Assembly (NCBI GenBank): GCA_020912385.1 | Contig: CP087211.1 | Span: forward strand, 1,488,001-1,552,000 | From: Neofusicoccum parvum | Lineage: Eukaryota > Ascomycota > Dothideomycetes > Botryosphaeriales > Botryosphaeriaceae | Reading direction: 5' to 3' | DNA: 64,000 nt | Part shown: in pieces, positions 1-13,300 of the stretch | How positions within the stretch are numbered: the first letter of the stretch is position 1 | Layout of the letters: the number at the start of each line of letters is the position of its first letter | The notes under the pieces: model-generated | Seen by the model: the letters and a program-made list of their open reading frames with translations, nothing else | Databases searched by the model: none | Told to the model about the DNA's origin: nothing | Position numbers and translations under genes: made by a program

Positions 1-157
1 TCAACCTCCACTCTTGAGGCACGCGTAAGCTATCAGCATGCCGTGATCAAGGCCTGGTCTTGTGCTATGTTCCTATCGGAAAATAAATACATTTTCGAAT
101 GCATTTTGACAGCGCAGATCTCGGTTCTCTACTATTATCTCTTGTCGCATTGGCAAA

Positions 158-1893
158 ATGGGTCAATTCCTTCCCGCCGACTCCAAAGCTCCAAGCCCGG
201 AGACTACTCCGCTACCAGAAGAAGTATATGGCAGTGAAGCAGGGCCAAGAAAGACCGCGGCAGAGCGCAAGCTGATATGGAAGCTCGACCTCTTCATCCT
301 TAGCTGGGCCTGCTTCGGCTACTTCCTGCGGCTGCTGGACACTTCGAACATGACGAACGCCTACGTGAGTGGAATGCGCGAGGACCTCAACCTCACAGGA
401 AACCAATTCAATATCTTCACTACTTTTTGGACTTGCGGGTACATCGTTGGCCAGATTCCTTCGCAGCTCGTCATTACCAAAATTCGGCCCTCGATATGGA
501 TTCCTGGAGCGGAGATCCTGTGGGCCGTGTTTACCTTCTCGTTTGCTGCCATGCACAGCGAAAAGCAAATATACGCGGTCCGGTTTCTGATTGGTCTTGC
601 CGAAAGCCCCTTTTACGTCGGTGCTATCACGCTGCTCGGTAACTGGTATACTCCAGAAGGTGAGCAGCAAGAATTCTCTCCGTCCAATTGGTCAAGCACA
701 TCTCGTTAACCAGAAAACATGGTTGTTGCATGCGCGTAGAGCTTGGGAAGCGCGCTACAATATTCTACTCCGCATCCTTTGCCGCCAATATGTTTTCGGG
801 CTACCTCCAAGCCGGCGTGTACAATGGCATGAACAACTTGCATGGAATTGCCGGCTGGCGCTGGCTCTTCATAATGTGTGGCGTGATATCCGTTCCCGGC
901 GCGCTATGGGGCTTCTTCGCCGTCCCAGACTCACCCTACAACACCCGGGCCAAATGGCTCACACCGGCCGAGGTCGAGCTAGCCAAAGCGAGGATGATCA
1001 GAGAAGACAGACGGCCGTTCCATGGTGTGTCGTGGGACGTGATCAAGAAACTGGTCACGTTCAACCAGTTCTGGCCCATGGTGATCGCGTACATGTAAAT
1101 CTCAACCTCAGTGAATGAAGCGTGTGGATTTTCGGCTGACGCAGGGGCGGGACAGATGTTTCTGTCTGGATACTTACTACCTCACCTTCTTCGCCATTTG
1201 GCTGAAGTCCCTGAGCACCTACAGCGTTGCCCAAATCAACGTGTAAGCGCCCAATCCACCCTCCCTCTACACTCACCTCCGGCGATATCCTTGCTCACCC
1301 GTCCTCAGCATCCCCACCGGCGCCGCCGCAATCGGCCTCGTCAGCACCATCCTCTGGGGCTACCTCAGCGACCGCCTCCGCGCCCGCCTCCCCGTCGCCG
1401 CGCTCATCACACTCGTCAACGTCGTCGGCAGCCTCGTCCTCGCCATCGCGCCCTCCCGCGCCGGAATCTTCTTCGGCTACTTCGTCAACGCAGCGACGTA
1501 CGCGTACGGGCCCATCGTCCTGGTAGGACCTCCTCCCTTCCACCCCCTCTTCCCCTTTCTGTGAACTGAAAAGTTCGACCGGCAGACTTGGATCAACGAG
1601 ACCTGCGGAGACCGCCCGGCCCAGCGCGCCCTCATCATCGGCGTGGCGCAGACGATGGGCGCGACCTTCTCGGCCTGGGTGCCGGTGCTGATATTCGATA
1701 CGGGGACCGACGCGCCGCTGTTCCGGAAGGGGTACATCACCGTCACTGTTTTGTCTGTCGTGCAGGTGAGTGAAACAGTCCTACCGAGTCTGGGGTGGCG
1801 TGGAGAAAAAGGTCGCGCTGATAAATTGTGTGATAGCTACTAATGGTGTTTCTTATGATGTGGTTTGAGAGAGGGAGGAGAGCGAAAGCATGA
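158..1893 (+). CDS. MFS transporter, allantoate/pantothenate permease-like (FEN2/LIZ1/SEO1 type)
   Basis: A plasma-membrane proton symporter of the anion:cation symporter branch of the major facilitator superfamily, whose fungal members carry pantothenate, allantoate, vitamins or small organic anions. The substrate cannot be read from the sequence. Six exons, introns at 660-739, 1095-1155, 1243-1308, 1523-1585 and 1766-1836, give 464 aa. The N-terminus runs ...KLIWKLDLFILSW, then the typical helix-1 end and loop (RLLDTSNMTNAYVSGM), GYIVGQIPSQL in helix 2 and GLAESPFY in helix 4. The central loop (PDSPYNTRAKWLTPAEVELA) and helix 7 onward (YYLTFFAIWLKSLSTYSVAQINV) also fit the family. The last exon is short, with a charged tail ending ERGRRAKA. 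The ATG at 158 follows an in-frame stop-rich leader and is the first good start. Family assignment is firm, substrate unknown, last exon moderately sure. Confidence 0.85.
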
Positions 1894-3108
1894 GGTGTTG
1901 CATGGTGGAGGCTGGACGGAGGTTTTGGGAAAAGTTTCGCAACCATATTGAGCGTTTCGGAATGCTGATGTTGGAAGAATGGGGTTTGATTAATGAGCAT
2001 AATGAGCTGTTTGCGTTCACAGAGTTAACTCATCAGAGCGGACAGCAATAGCCACACTTCACAACCTTGCGCAAATGATCCACAGTTGGACCCGTCTAGC
2101 CCTACGGAAGAGATTTTTACCCACAAATCATGAGCCCCAGTACTTCAAATGGCCGCTAGTAAAAAAGACCCCAAACATACTCCTATTTCTTAAAGCTAGT
2201 AGAGGAGCCACCAGCGCTCTCGGTTGCCGCGGAGCCTCCGGGTTGGTATTCGCGCTACTCCTACTTAATGGGCTGGCCGCTGGAGTAGTTCGTGTTCTGA
2301 CAGCCAGCGGCTATGTGTTGGTTGTTGTCCGTGCAGTTGAAACCTTTCTTGCTGCTGCCATTCATTGCGGCGATGTTTTGCTGAATTGGTGTATTGAATG
2401 TGGAGGGTAGGCGGGATGATCGAATGTAGTGCATATTTGCTTAATTATACGAAAGACCGAATAGCTTTTGCCGTCTGCGAGACGTTCTGAATTTATATGC
2501 CACGGACACGTACATAGTACCGCGTGCTGAATTGGGTAGCATTTGAACTGTGGTTCGCGATATTGCTCCAGACCATTATTGTGGTTGGTTGAAACTCATT
2601 TAGTCAGGGGTCCTGATATAAGTTACTGTGCGCGCCTCTTAGATCCTTTCTCCAGCATTCGCGAAGTAAAGCACCTGCTCTAAATAATAATAACTCCACG
2701 TTCTAAAACAATTGCGTTGCATTACATTGATCAAACATTTCATTCGTCTACCGCTCTGCTTCTCCCTTCCCCGTTCACCAAAAATCTGCCAAAGCAAACC
2801 AAAATGCCCAAAAGCCTTGCGAGACTGTTAAAGCTCGCCACCGAAAATGTTAAAACGAATATCGCTCATGTGATGTGATGCCCTTTCCCCCAGTTCCACG
2901 CTTGTATGAACGCCATATGCCGCCGCATTAAATGTTAAATGAACTTGATTTTCCCCTTTCTACCATCGCTGTAAATGCGCAACGAGTATGCAAGTATGTT
3001 TGGAGGAGGAAGGAGAGTTGAGGGGTGATTGGTCACCCGAAGTTGTTAAGAACCGGGTGAACGATGGGGATCATGAACCCCTGGGGTATCATAGCTGTTT
3101 TTTGGTGT
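1894..3108. other. intergenic, tail-to-tail 3' regions
   Basis: AT-richer than the flanking genes, between the convergent ends of the MFS gene and GCV2. It should hold both 3' UTRs. A 111-codon ORF at 2075-2410 has no recognisable family and no coding character. I see no RNA gene or repeat. Confidence 0.6.
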
Positions 3109-6100
3109 TCACGAGTCGATAGACTCGACGGGGGCGCAGGTGCAGAAGAGGTTCGTGTCGCCATAAGCTATCAATTCGCGTTAGTCAACTTGGTCTTTTG
3201 CGGATTATATTGGGAAAAATGCAATACTCACTATCATCCAACCGCGTCACGCTCGGCCAGAACTTCTTCTCCTTGAGGTACGGCAGCGGGTAAGCCGCAT
3301 ACTCGCGCGTATACGGCCTGTTCCAGTCCGCAACGAGCAGATCCTTCTGGCTGTGAGGCGACAACTTCAGCACATTGCCCTCGCGCGGCACCTCGCCCTT
3401 CTCGACAGCCTCGATCTCCTTGCGGATCTGAATCAGGGCGTCGCAGAAACGGTCTAGCTCCTCCTTGCTCTCGCTCTCGGTCGGCTCGATCATCAGCGTG
3501 TTGGCGACGGGCCAGCTCATGGTAGGCGCGTGGAAGCCGTAATCCTGGAGACGCTTGGCGATGTCGATGGCCTCAACACCGGATGTTTCCTTGAACTTAC
3601 GCACGTCAAGAATGAACTCGTGCGCGCAGCGGCCCGCTGCGTTAGTGTACAGGATCGGGTAGTGTGGCTTGAGGCGGGAGAGAATGTAGTTGGCATTCAG
3701 GAGGGTGATCTTCGTTGCGTGCGTGAGGCCGTGACCACCCATCATCTTGATGTAAGCCCAGGAGATGGGCAGGATAGACGAGGAGCCCCAAGGAGCGCCG
3801 GAGACAGGAGCGATAGCATTCTCACCACCGGTCGGGACGATAGGGTGACCAGGAAGGAAAGGAGCCAGGTGCTTAGCCACACCGATAGGGCCAACACCAG
3901 GGCCGCCGCCACCGTGAGGGATACAGAAGGTCTTGTGGAGATTCAGATGGCAGACGTCAGCGCCGATCTCGCCAGGCGAGCAAAGACCGATCTGAGCGTT
4001 CATGTTGGCGCCATCCATGTAGACTTGACCACCGTGCTCGTGGACAAGCTTGCAGACCTCCTTGATCTTGGGCTCAAAGACACCGAAGGTGCTGGGGTAG
4101 GTAACCATGATGGCGCCGAGTTCCTCGCTGTACTTTTCGCATTTGGCCTTGAGGTCCTCCATATCCAAGTTGCCTGTTCCGGTATCACACTTAATCGTTA
4201 CAACGCGCATACCGGCCATGGCAGCACTAGCAGGGTTGGTGCCGTGAGCGGAGACTGGAATCAAGCAAATGTCACGCTTCTTGCCGGGCTGCTGCTCCTG
4301 GTACTTGCGGATGACACGAAGACCAGTGAACTCGCCCTGGGCACCAGAGTTAGGCTGGAGAGAGACGGAGTGGAAACCGGTAATCTCAGCAAGATCACTC
4401 TCAAGTTCAGTGATGAGGGTCTCATAACCCTTCGCCTGATCCTTGGGCACAAACGGGTGGAGTGACGAGAATTCAGGCCAAGTGACTGGAGCCATTTCGG
4501 TGGTGGCGTTAAGCTTCATGGTGCAGGAACCGAGGGGAATCATGGAGTGGACGAGAGAGAGATCCTTGGACTGAAGATGGTGGATGTAGCGGAGCAGTTC
4601 CGTCTCAGAGTGGTGAGTGTTGAACACGGGATGGGTGAGATACGGGGTCGTGCGCTTGAACTTCTCCGGAACGGCGCTGGTCTTGACTTGGTCCGCGAGA
4701 GCCTCAACATCGGGCAGCGTCTTAACACCAACAAACTTGCTGAAGACTTCCAGAATATCCTCAACATCGGTTTTGGTGACGGTCTCGTCGACGGTGATAC
4801 CAATGTGGCTGTCGTCGATCTTCCTCAAGTTGATCTTCTTTGTGTCCAGAGCCTTCTTGATCAGCAAGTCCGAGTTGTTCTCCGTATCGACAACGACCGT
4901 GTCGAACAGGACAGCTCCCTTCTCGCCGGTACCACGCTTCCTCGTCTCGAAGCCCAGCTGGTTCAGGCCCTTCTGCAGGACTCTGGCGGCAGTAACGGTC
5001 CTCTCCGCGATGGCCTTCAGGCCCTGGGGGCCATGGTAGATGGCGAAGAACGCACTCATGTTCGCCAAGAGCGCCTGGGCGGTACAAATGTTGCTAGTGG
5101 CCTTCTCCCTGCGGATGTGCTGTTCACGCGTTTGCAGGGCCAACCTTGCCGCGTTATCGCCCAACCGGTCCTTCGACAAGCCGATCAAACGACCGGGCAT
5201 CTTGCGCTTGTGCTTATCGCTCACCGCAAAAAACGCAGCATGGGGTCCACCGTATCCGAAAGGCACACCGAAGCGCTGCGCATTGCCGAAAGCCACATCC
5301 GCGCCGAACTCGCTGGGCGCCTTCAAAACAGTCAGGGCAAGCAAGTCCGTGGCAACGCTGACGGTGGCGCCAAGCTTGTGCACAGTGTCAGAGAGTCCCT
5401 GGTAGTCCTCAACACCTCCCTGGGTATCCGGGTACTGCACAAGCACGCCGACAAGATCCTGGCCAATTTCCTCCACGCGCTTGCTGCCGTCCTTCAGCAC
5501 ATCACCGGTCTCGATGGTGATGCCAAATCCTTGCGCGCGTGACTGCAGAACAGCAATTGTCTGCGGGTGACAGTTCTCGTCAACGAAGAAAATCTTGGTC
5601 GGCCTCTTGAGTCTGCTCGCGGGCAGAGCGTTCATAGCGAGCGTCATAGCGAGCGTCATAGCCTCCGCAGCGGCCGTCGGCTCATCCAGCACAGAAGCGT
5701 TAGCAATGGGCAGCCCAGTGAGGTCAGAGACCATGGTCTGGAAGTTAAGCAGGGATTCCAAGCGTCCCTGGCTGATCTCGGGCTGGTAGGGGGTGTAGCT
5801 GGTGTACCAGCCGGGGCCCTCGAGCACGTTGCGCTTGATCACCTCGGGCGTGCGGGTGCCGGCATATCCGCAGCCAATGTAGCTGCGGTAGACACTGTTG
5901 CCATTGGCAATCTCGCGCAGGCGGCCCATCAGCTCGCTCTCCGTGTATCCGTCCTGGCTGAATGCCGTCTCATTGTCCTTGGAGCGGATGGCGGGCCCGT
6001 TGATCTTGAGATCGCGGTCCGAGAGCACGTCCTCGGGGACGACCTGCTTCACGAAGTCGTCGAGGGAGTTGACGGGCGGATCGAGAGTCTTGAGCATCTG

Positions 6101-6385
6101 CTCAGCATCGCTGGCGGAGGGCCCAATGTGGCGGTGGGGGAAGGTGTCGAGCGGCGCGAAGGCAGAGCCGCGCTTCTTCGCCGGCGTGTTGCCATTCGTG
6201 TCTGCGGTGGAGCTCGAGTAGAAGGTCCGCACGGAAGGCGTCCTGGAGAAGCTCTTCAGCGCCGGCAGCGTCTGGCGCTGGGCGGCGAGCAAGAAGCGGG
6301 AGCTGCGCGCAGCGCGCACGGCGCTGTCCTGCGAGAGCACAAGACGCGTCGCGCGAAAGCTCGCCCTGGCACACTGGGACTGCAT
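3109..6385 (-). CDS. GCV2: glycine dehydrogenase (decarboxylating), P-protein, mitochondrial
   Basis: The PLP-dependent P-protein of the mitochondrial glycine cleavage system. It decarboxylates glycine and passes the aminomethyl group to lipoyl H-protein, feeding one-carbon metabolism. 1070 aa, the usual fungal size. An Arg/Ser/Ala-rich presequence (about residues 1-60) is followed by the two duplicated halves of the P-protein. The PLP lysine is K818 in NLHKTFCIPHGGGGPG, with the glycine-rich loop next to it. The large exon runs past the real splice site; a 64-nt intron (3168-3231, donor GTGAGT) restores the expected C-terminus DDTYGDTNLFCTC..., ending ESIDS. Without that intron the end would be an unrelated tail. 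An in-frame 12-nt tandem duplication near 5633-5665 adds a second TLAM to an otherwise conserved helix. Identity is very secure. Confidence 0.97.
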
Positions 6386-7712
6386 CTTGGGGAGGTCAGA
6401 GAGGTCAAGATGCTTGACAGAGCTTCACGCGCCCCTTCGCGCTGTGGGAGGGGGGTTCTTTAGCGAGCCGGCGCGGTCAGGAAAAGCTGGTGGCGGTGGT
6501 GACGTTTTGCAGCTTGGCCGCGTTCCCAACGATGTGAGCTCTCAGGAATCCGCAGCTCGTCCAGCACACGCCGCTCGGGGAGAGGGAGAAATCGGTCGCG
6601 TCAGACTGGCCGGGGCGCGCGGTCGCAGGTGCTGGAGGCTTTCTTCTGGGCGTGCTTGACCGTCTTTTCCATTTCTTGGGCGGCACCAGGATGGCATGGC
6701 CGTTTTGAGGCGCTGGTTATCAGCGGCACAGCGCGCGCTCGGTGCTCTCGGGATCCTCGCCGATACACTAAATTCCGATCTCGGAATCCTGCGGAGCGAT
6801 CCCTGCGACGCGGCCTAAAGGCACGCGAGGCCAGAGATACAAGAGTCAGCGTCCAGGCACATGAAAAAATGGTATCAGGTAACGCGTCGCCGCCTGTGCT
6901 GCTCATTGGCTGTCCCTGCGCTGAAGCAGTGCGCCTCAGGCCATTGATCACCACCATCACCAGTCTAGGGCCTGCTTCAGCGCCGTATTAGATGATGAAA
7001 CTGCATATCCGCCGAATGGCGTGCACCGGCTGCCAGCCCGAGGTCAGGCTTCGGTGACTTTTTTCCTTTCGACCTGCCCGCCTCGGGCACGCGTGCCGGC
7101 GCCGCCGCCTTCTTCTTTTTAGCACCAGAGCACCTGCACAAGTGAGTGCGCGCAACAGGCGTGTATAGAATCTCATTGTGTATGCAACTAAAGAACCACC
7201 AATCGCAGACCCACCAGCCTACTTTCAGCATGTCCAACCGACGCAATTCCAGTCAATTGCATGCTCCATGCCCCCCAGCGCCGCCGCTCATCTGCTGTGT
7301 GACAAACTTTTTAGACCCCCTGTCAACCGGAACGCCAAATTAGGAAAATTAAACCCTCTCGCCTAGCCAGCAAACGTAACCGCATCCCGCCTCCAGCCTC
7401 GGCTCCTTCCCCCTCAGGTCTCAACCCATAGCCCGGCCATCGCATATGCGTAGGCCAGGGCAGGGGAGTTCCGGGGAAACAAAAAAAGCCAGGTGGGAGG
7501 AGAACGACGGCGTTTGACGGTCATGTGCGAGATTCAAGAGTCGAAGAATATCAGGCTCGAAGCAGTCGTGATCGCAGAAACAAGATTCCTCCTGGCCCCC
7601 GGAAATGCAGAAAAGTGAAAAACAAACATTCGTGATTGAAACCCCGCAAAGCTCATGCGCCTGTCTTGAAACGCCATTTGTTGCAAGTTGTAGAGTACAG
7701 TTGGGAAAGACA
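6386..7712. other. intergenic: GCV2 promoter and RCC1 3' region
   Basis: Upstream region of GCV2 and downstream region of RCC1, both read leftward. GC-rich near GCV2 and mixed beyond. The ORFs here are short and low-complexity. No recognisable RNA gene or repeat family. Confidence 0.6.
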
Positions 7713-9592
7713 CTAATGGGTGCCATTGACCATGGTGACATCATCAGCAGGAGCAGTGAGGATCGAGTACTGGCCACCAGCTCCAGCCCAGTTGAGCTTC
7801 TTCTCGCGGACCGCAGTGTTGTCGATCATCGTAGCAACCTCAATGTCGTCGTCAGTGCCCTGGCCGGTCTGATAGTTGGCCGAAAAGCCCCAGGAGTAGG
7901 CCTTGCCCTCCTTGCTGATTGCGATGGTGTGGTCAGAGCCACAGGCAACGAACGCGGCGTTGATGTCGGGGACCTCAGTGGGAACCTTGAGAATACGGGG
8001 TCTGTCGTGCTCGTCCTTCTTGATCTTGTCTTCTGGAAGACCCTTGAGAGTATTCATAGGCAGGCCCATCTGGTAGCCGTCGAGACGGCCCCAGACGAGG
8101 CACTTGCCATCTTCGGTAACAGCAGCCGAGTGATGACCGCCGCCGTCGATCATCTTGATGTTCTTGCCAGCAAGGGCGGGAACCTTATTGGGCTTGATGA
8201 TGACCGCATCGTCCTCTCCAGCGTTTTCGGGAAGGCCGGTCTCGCCGAAGTTGTTCAGACCCCAGGCCCACACGTTGCCGCTCTTGTCAATAGCAAAAGA
8301 GTGGTACGCGCCGCAGGCGATTTGCGTGATCTTCTTGCGCGGGAGTCCGAACTCGCGGGGGACAAGACCCTCCGTCTTGGTGCGCTCAACAACACGACGA
8401 CCCAGCTGGTTCTGCTGGCCACTGCCCCAGGCAAAGACATTGCCGTCGGCGTCAAGGGCAAGAACATGGTTTGCGCCGCACACAATCTCGCGGACTTTCT
8501 TGAGTTCCGGAAGGAGGACTGGGGTCTTCTGGATGAAGGACTGCTTGCTGAAACCGAAGATACCCTCGTTACTTCTGAAGGTGCCCCAGCCGTAGACGAG
8601 ACCATCATCGGTGACAGCGAAAGAAGAGCTGTCCGCAGCAGCAACCTGGACAAACTTGGTGCCCTCGGGGAAAGCGTCGGCAGGAATGGCAGTAGGCGTG
8701 GCCTCTTTAGGGTTCATACCGCTGTCAGAACCCGAGTCGGAGCTGTCGTCACTCTTGTTGTCATCCATATCAATCAGGCCGCCTTCCCAGGTGGTATCGC
8801 GACCCAAAGCACCCTGATCATTGACGCCCCAGGAGAGGATCTTGTTGTCATGGGTCAGGGCGAGCACGTGCATGCCGCCGGCAGCAACCTGCACGACCCC
8901 AACGCTGTCGGCAGGGAGAAGGGGGTTGAGGCGCGGGCGTTTGACATCAACTGCGTTCTTGGCAGTCCCCAGACCCAGCTCACCAGAGCTTCCCTCGCCG
9001 AACACATAAACGTTGAGCTTTTTGGTAGGTGCCTGGTTCTTGTTGTCGTCCTTGAGACGCGCGATTCTGATCTTCTTCGCAACAGGAACCGCAGGCTCCT
9101 CCGAGGCCTTGCGCTTCCTGGTAGTCTTCGCGGGAGCAGACGCAGTGCTCGTGGTTGTAGCAACCGTCTCTTGAGTAGGCTGGTCTTGCGTGGCTTCGCT
9201 CGTGGCTTGCGTCGAGAAGCTCGCGGTCGCAGCGTCACTCTTGTCGTCGGCTGTAATCGCGCATCAGTCAGTGGAAGTTCATCAAATTCAAGAAAGCGCG
9301 ATGCGCGTCAAGGAACGATCAAGACGCGCTTCGGAGGCAGAAACGTACTCTTTTTCTTCGCAGCCGTCTTCTTCACAGTCTTCTTGGCAGGCGGCTCGTC
9401 GGCGTCCTTCTTCGCGGGCCTACCGCGCTTGGGAAGAGTCTTTGTTGCGCCATTGGTGACAGCCGGCTTTGACGCGGGAGCCTTCTTCGTGGCGGCGGCC
9501 TTCGTGGTCTTCGCGGTTTTTGCAGCGGCCGTCTTAGGGGCGGGGGCAGCCTTCTTGGGGGCTGCAGCTGCGGCAGCTCTCTTGGGAGGCAT
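7713..9592 (-). CDS. RCC1: RCC1/Pim1/Srm1-type Ran guanine nucleotide exchange factor
   Basis: The chromatin-bound exchange factor for Ran/Gsp1, which makes the RanGTP that drives nuclear transport and spindle/nuclear envelope functions. Two exons (9349-9592 and 7713-9250, intron 9251-9348) give 593 aa. Residues 1-115 or so are Lys/Ala/Pro-rich, with an AT-hook-like KRGRPAKK, a DNA/histone-binding tail longer than in yeast Srm1. The rest is a seven-bladed RCC1 propeller with blade signatures such as FGEGSSGELGLG, SWGVNDQGALG, GWGTFRSNEG, AWGSGQQNQLG, AWGLNNFGETG and SWGFSANYQTGQG. An acidic insert (SDDSSDSGSDSG) interrupts one blade. The start is the ATG opening MPPKRAAA at 9592. The opposite strand carries a very long open frame that is a shadow of this gene. 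Confident; other RCC1-repeat proteins are less likely because the blade order and the tail match. Confidence 0.93.
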
Positions 9593-10336
9593 TGTGAGGT
9601 CAAGGGATAGCGGAGTGGTTGTGGAGGGTTGTAGATGAGCTGCGCGATGGCGGCTCAGTCGAGGGAGCTTGGGTTGATGGTAGCGCGATGCAGCAGCTGA
9701 TGGCGGGAGGCTGCAGCAGGCAGAAGAGATGTCCGGCGACACGTCAACACAGACCCACGGGCGAATCGGCGAGGACGGAGCTTCGAGGAACTGAAAACGA
9801 TGTGAGCGAGGCGCAGCGCAATGGAAAGAAGAAGCTTGCAGAAAAAGTTGCGGGCTGGGTGAAAGAGTGAATAGCCGGCTTTGTTTTTGAGGGTGATGTG
9901 ATGCGACCGGGGGCGCGCTCCCGATTCGTTCGCGTCGCACCGCATTCCGTGCACAGGCCATCCCGGTCGCCGCCGCAGCTCACCACAGAGCCGCAGCGCT
10001 CGCACACCACACCTCTCGACAGCAGCCTCGATAGATCCACGAGTCTCAGTGCGGAGACGCGCACACTGCACCATCACGCATACTGCCGTACGGCTCTTCA
10101 GGTCGCAAAGACACCAGCCAGCAATGCGCGCAGCCCCGCGACATATTCCGGCCGCCTGCAGCACATTCAGGATCTCTCCCCCAATACGCAGCAAACACGC
10201 TTTCACGCCACTGTCGAGCGACTCATAACTGATATTCAAGTGTACGAGACGGCCTTCGGGTGTGGCGTCACCTGGTGCAAATCATATTTCCTAACCCTGC
10301 CTCTAAACCTTGCCTTCGATGCCCGAACCTGCCCGT
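9593..10336. other. intergenic: RCC1 promoter and UTP21 3' region
   Basis: Leader and promoter of RCC1 plus the 3' end of UTP21. GC-rich, with short overlapping ORFs on both strands that show no family resemblance. Confidence 0.6.
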
Positions 10337-13300
10337 TCACCGTGCGCTCCTCAAGAATCCCACTACACCAACGCAATACCCGCCCAGGGCGCCAAGCCTC
10401 TGTCTCTCCTTGCCCGCCTCCTCGCGCCATTCCTTCAGCGCCTGCACAACCTGCTCATCGCTCGTGATCTCCTCGCCGTGTAGACGCAGGAACACCGCCA
10501 TCCACGCCTGGATCAGCTCGTAGTCGCGCTTCAGCCGCAGTCGCGTGGTAAGCGCTTGGATGAACGTCAGGAACTCGTGCGACGGCGGCGTCTCCAAAGA
10601 GCGGATCGCCAGATCGGCTGCGCTTGGAGGAAGCGAAGACAGGTAAGACACCAGAGCATCAGACTCGCCAGTCTCGGAAGCGTTAGCGAGGTGCCGACTG
10701 AATTCCGACTGGTGAGCCCCGGACTTCGAGATCCGAGACAAAGGCCCTGACTGCGCGGTGGGTTCTTGCTGCGCTACTCCAGCAATAGCACCGCTAGCTG
10801 CTGGATTGGCCGCGCCACTCTGAAGACTCGGGAGGAAGAAAGGCGCCTTTTCTGGGGCCTTCGGTGCCTCTTTTGGTTTGTTGCGCTCGCGGATCAGGTC
10901 GAGATGCAGAAGATTCTGCCATCTAGACTTTGGAACAAGACTGAGGGTGGTTATCGATTCGCTCAGTTGATCCACGGATGGAATGCCAGCATCTTGTTCT
11001 TCCTCTGGCTCCTGGTCGTCTTCTGCAGAAGCGGCGGATATGATGTTCTCACCGCCTTCACCCGATGCTGTCGGCGCGTCGACCTCTGCGATATCGTTGT
11101 CGGAGATGTGTCTCGTTGGGACATGAGTGAAGAGAGTCTTGTTCGTCCAGATATTTACTCCGACATTGTCTTCCTGGGCTAAAGCAAGATACTCGCCAGT
11201 TGCAGACATGCCTAATGCGGTGCACATGCTGCGCAGCTTCATTGCATCAATCATGTGCCCGGTGGGCAGGTCCCACACGCGGATAACGGAGTCAGCTGAG
11301 GCAGCAATGATCCAACGCCCATCATTCGAGAACGTGAAGTCGTTGATCCGACCTTGGCAGCCGAAGAGCTCTCTGACCAGCTTCTTAGTCTCAATATCGA
11401 TAACGCGGATAGAGGAATCAGAGCAGCTGAAGGCAATGAGGTCGCTTGAGCTGTGGTAGCGGAGGCTTGTAATGGTGACCATAGGGTTCCAATCAATCTC
11501 ATGAAGTAATCGACCGTTGGTGAAATCCCAGAACTGTAATCGTTAGTAATAGCACTCAGACAGGTTCAAGTAAGTACTCACCTTGACTTTGCCATCATCA
11601 CCGCAACTGATAACCGTCCGGTTGAGGTTGTCTACGGTGATACCGGTAACCGCTTTCGAGTGTTTGCCTTGTCCTCTCGCGAAGCTCTTAGGCTTGTCGT
11701 CTAATTCTATCGAGTCTTCCTCTAGCTGCTGTAGCTTTAGGCGTTTTGCTTGTTGAGGTGTGAGTTTCGCGGGGAATCGTTGACGGTGGATGCCAGATTG
11801 CAGGTTGAACATGTCAAGGCCGCCTCCTTGCGAGCCTACGAGGGCGAAAGTGCCACAAGGCGAGATGGCGACGCTCTGGTATTGTCAGCATCATGCACTC
11901 AAGGGAACCAGGCGATGCAGCCTACCGTTACTGGCGTCCCGTCACCAGTGTCGAATGCCCACCGACCAGCCTTCTTCTTGCCCCAGAACCATGTTCTCGC
12001 CGTCTTGCTGTCTTCGTGTGCGGTGACCATGCTCTCCCAACCATTAAGACCAGTTGACTCAGAGCCCTTCCCTTTGCCAGGATTGGTCCAGATGGCGTTG
12101 ACACCTGGCACGGCCCCCATACCACCGTCGCGATTAAGGGAGCATGCCATGCATGTGATTTTCGGAGCCCTCAAGTCCTCAATTGACAGACTGCTATCCA
12201 GAGATGCAAGCCCCTCGCTGAGAATACCCATCTTCTTCGCTTTCTTGCGAATGTTGCCTTGGCTCAGTTCCGTGCTCTGACCGTCGCGCCGCAAACTCCA
12301 GCCCCATAGAGTTCGGTCTTTGCTTGCACTGAGAAGCCACTTACCTCCAGCGTCGGCGCCGTCTGCGTCTGAAGGAAGGAATTGGAGTGTCGAAACAGGG
12401 GCCGCATGTCCGCTGCGGGAGTGGAGGATTCGAGGAACCGGCGAGAAAGGAGTCTGGTCGAAAATCCACGTCTTCAAAGAGTTATCGAGGCCACTTGTGA
12501 CAACAACAGCTTGACCAGCCAGGAACTCGATCTTGCTGATGCCACCAGCTACACCGCCGTCCGCCGATGACGGTGGAGCGTGAGCGCCACGCAGCACACC
12601 CATTTTCCTGCCACCCTCATTCAGGTCCCAGAAAATAACATCTCCGGTATCCTTCGAGGCTGTCGCCATCACACCATCTTTCCGACCATCGTCCCCTGCG
12701 CCGAGTCCATCAGTCCGGAAAGAAATGGACGTTACCGGAGCCCTCTTCGACGATCCGGTATTCACAGTAAGAATCTCCTTGTCCGCGCGGATATCGTGGA
12801 TTACAACAGGGCCGCTGCTGTACGAGATGGCGACAAGCGATAAAGCAGGCGTTGGCTGCAGGGCAGTCACAGCGCCGTATTCAGCAGCAGCCGGTAGGAT
12901 TGTGTAAAGCAATCTACCAGTATTGATGTTCCAAATCTCGACGCTTCCATCTTGCCTGCCTGCGAGTATCTTGTTCAGGTAGGTGGGCATGTTGCAAACA
13001 CCGCCGGTGAGCAAGCTGCCGGCACCACCAACACGCGGCGCAGTGAGAGTCGTGTAGTGCTCCAATGTCTCGGACTTCCAGACCTCAATTCTTGTAGAGC
13101 CACATCCTACAATCCATGCGCCAAAGACCAGGAGCTTCTTGATGTTCTCATTGCATCTTCTCGGAATCTCGAGTTCGGCAACCTTCTTGCCACGCTTGAA
13201 TAACCACACTCCTCTCGGAGCCTGCTTATCTTCACCACCCCATGCAGCCAGAATCTTATCTTTCCATGCTGACGTAGCGGTAATGAGCTCCGGCGTTTGT

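Noticed and set aside
2075..2410. 111-codon + ORF
   Set aside because: Lies in an AT-rich tail-to-tail spacer, has no domain, and looks like chance.
3530..6463. Three long + strand open frames over GCV2
   Set aside because: They lie entirely over the P-protein coding sequence in the complementary frame and have no recognisable domain.
7605..9638. 677-codon open frame on the + strand
   Set aside because: Antisense shadow of RCC1. The minus strand encodes clear RCC1 blades with proper splice sites, and the plus frame has no family features. Long antisense frames are common with GC-rich third positions.
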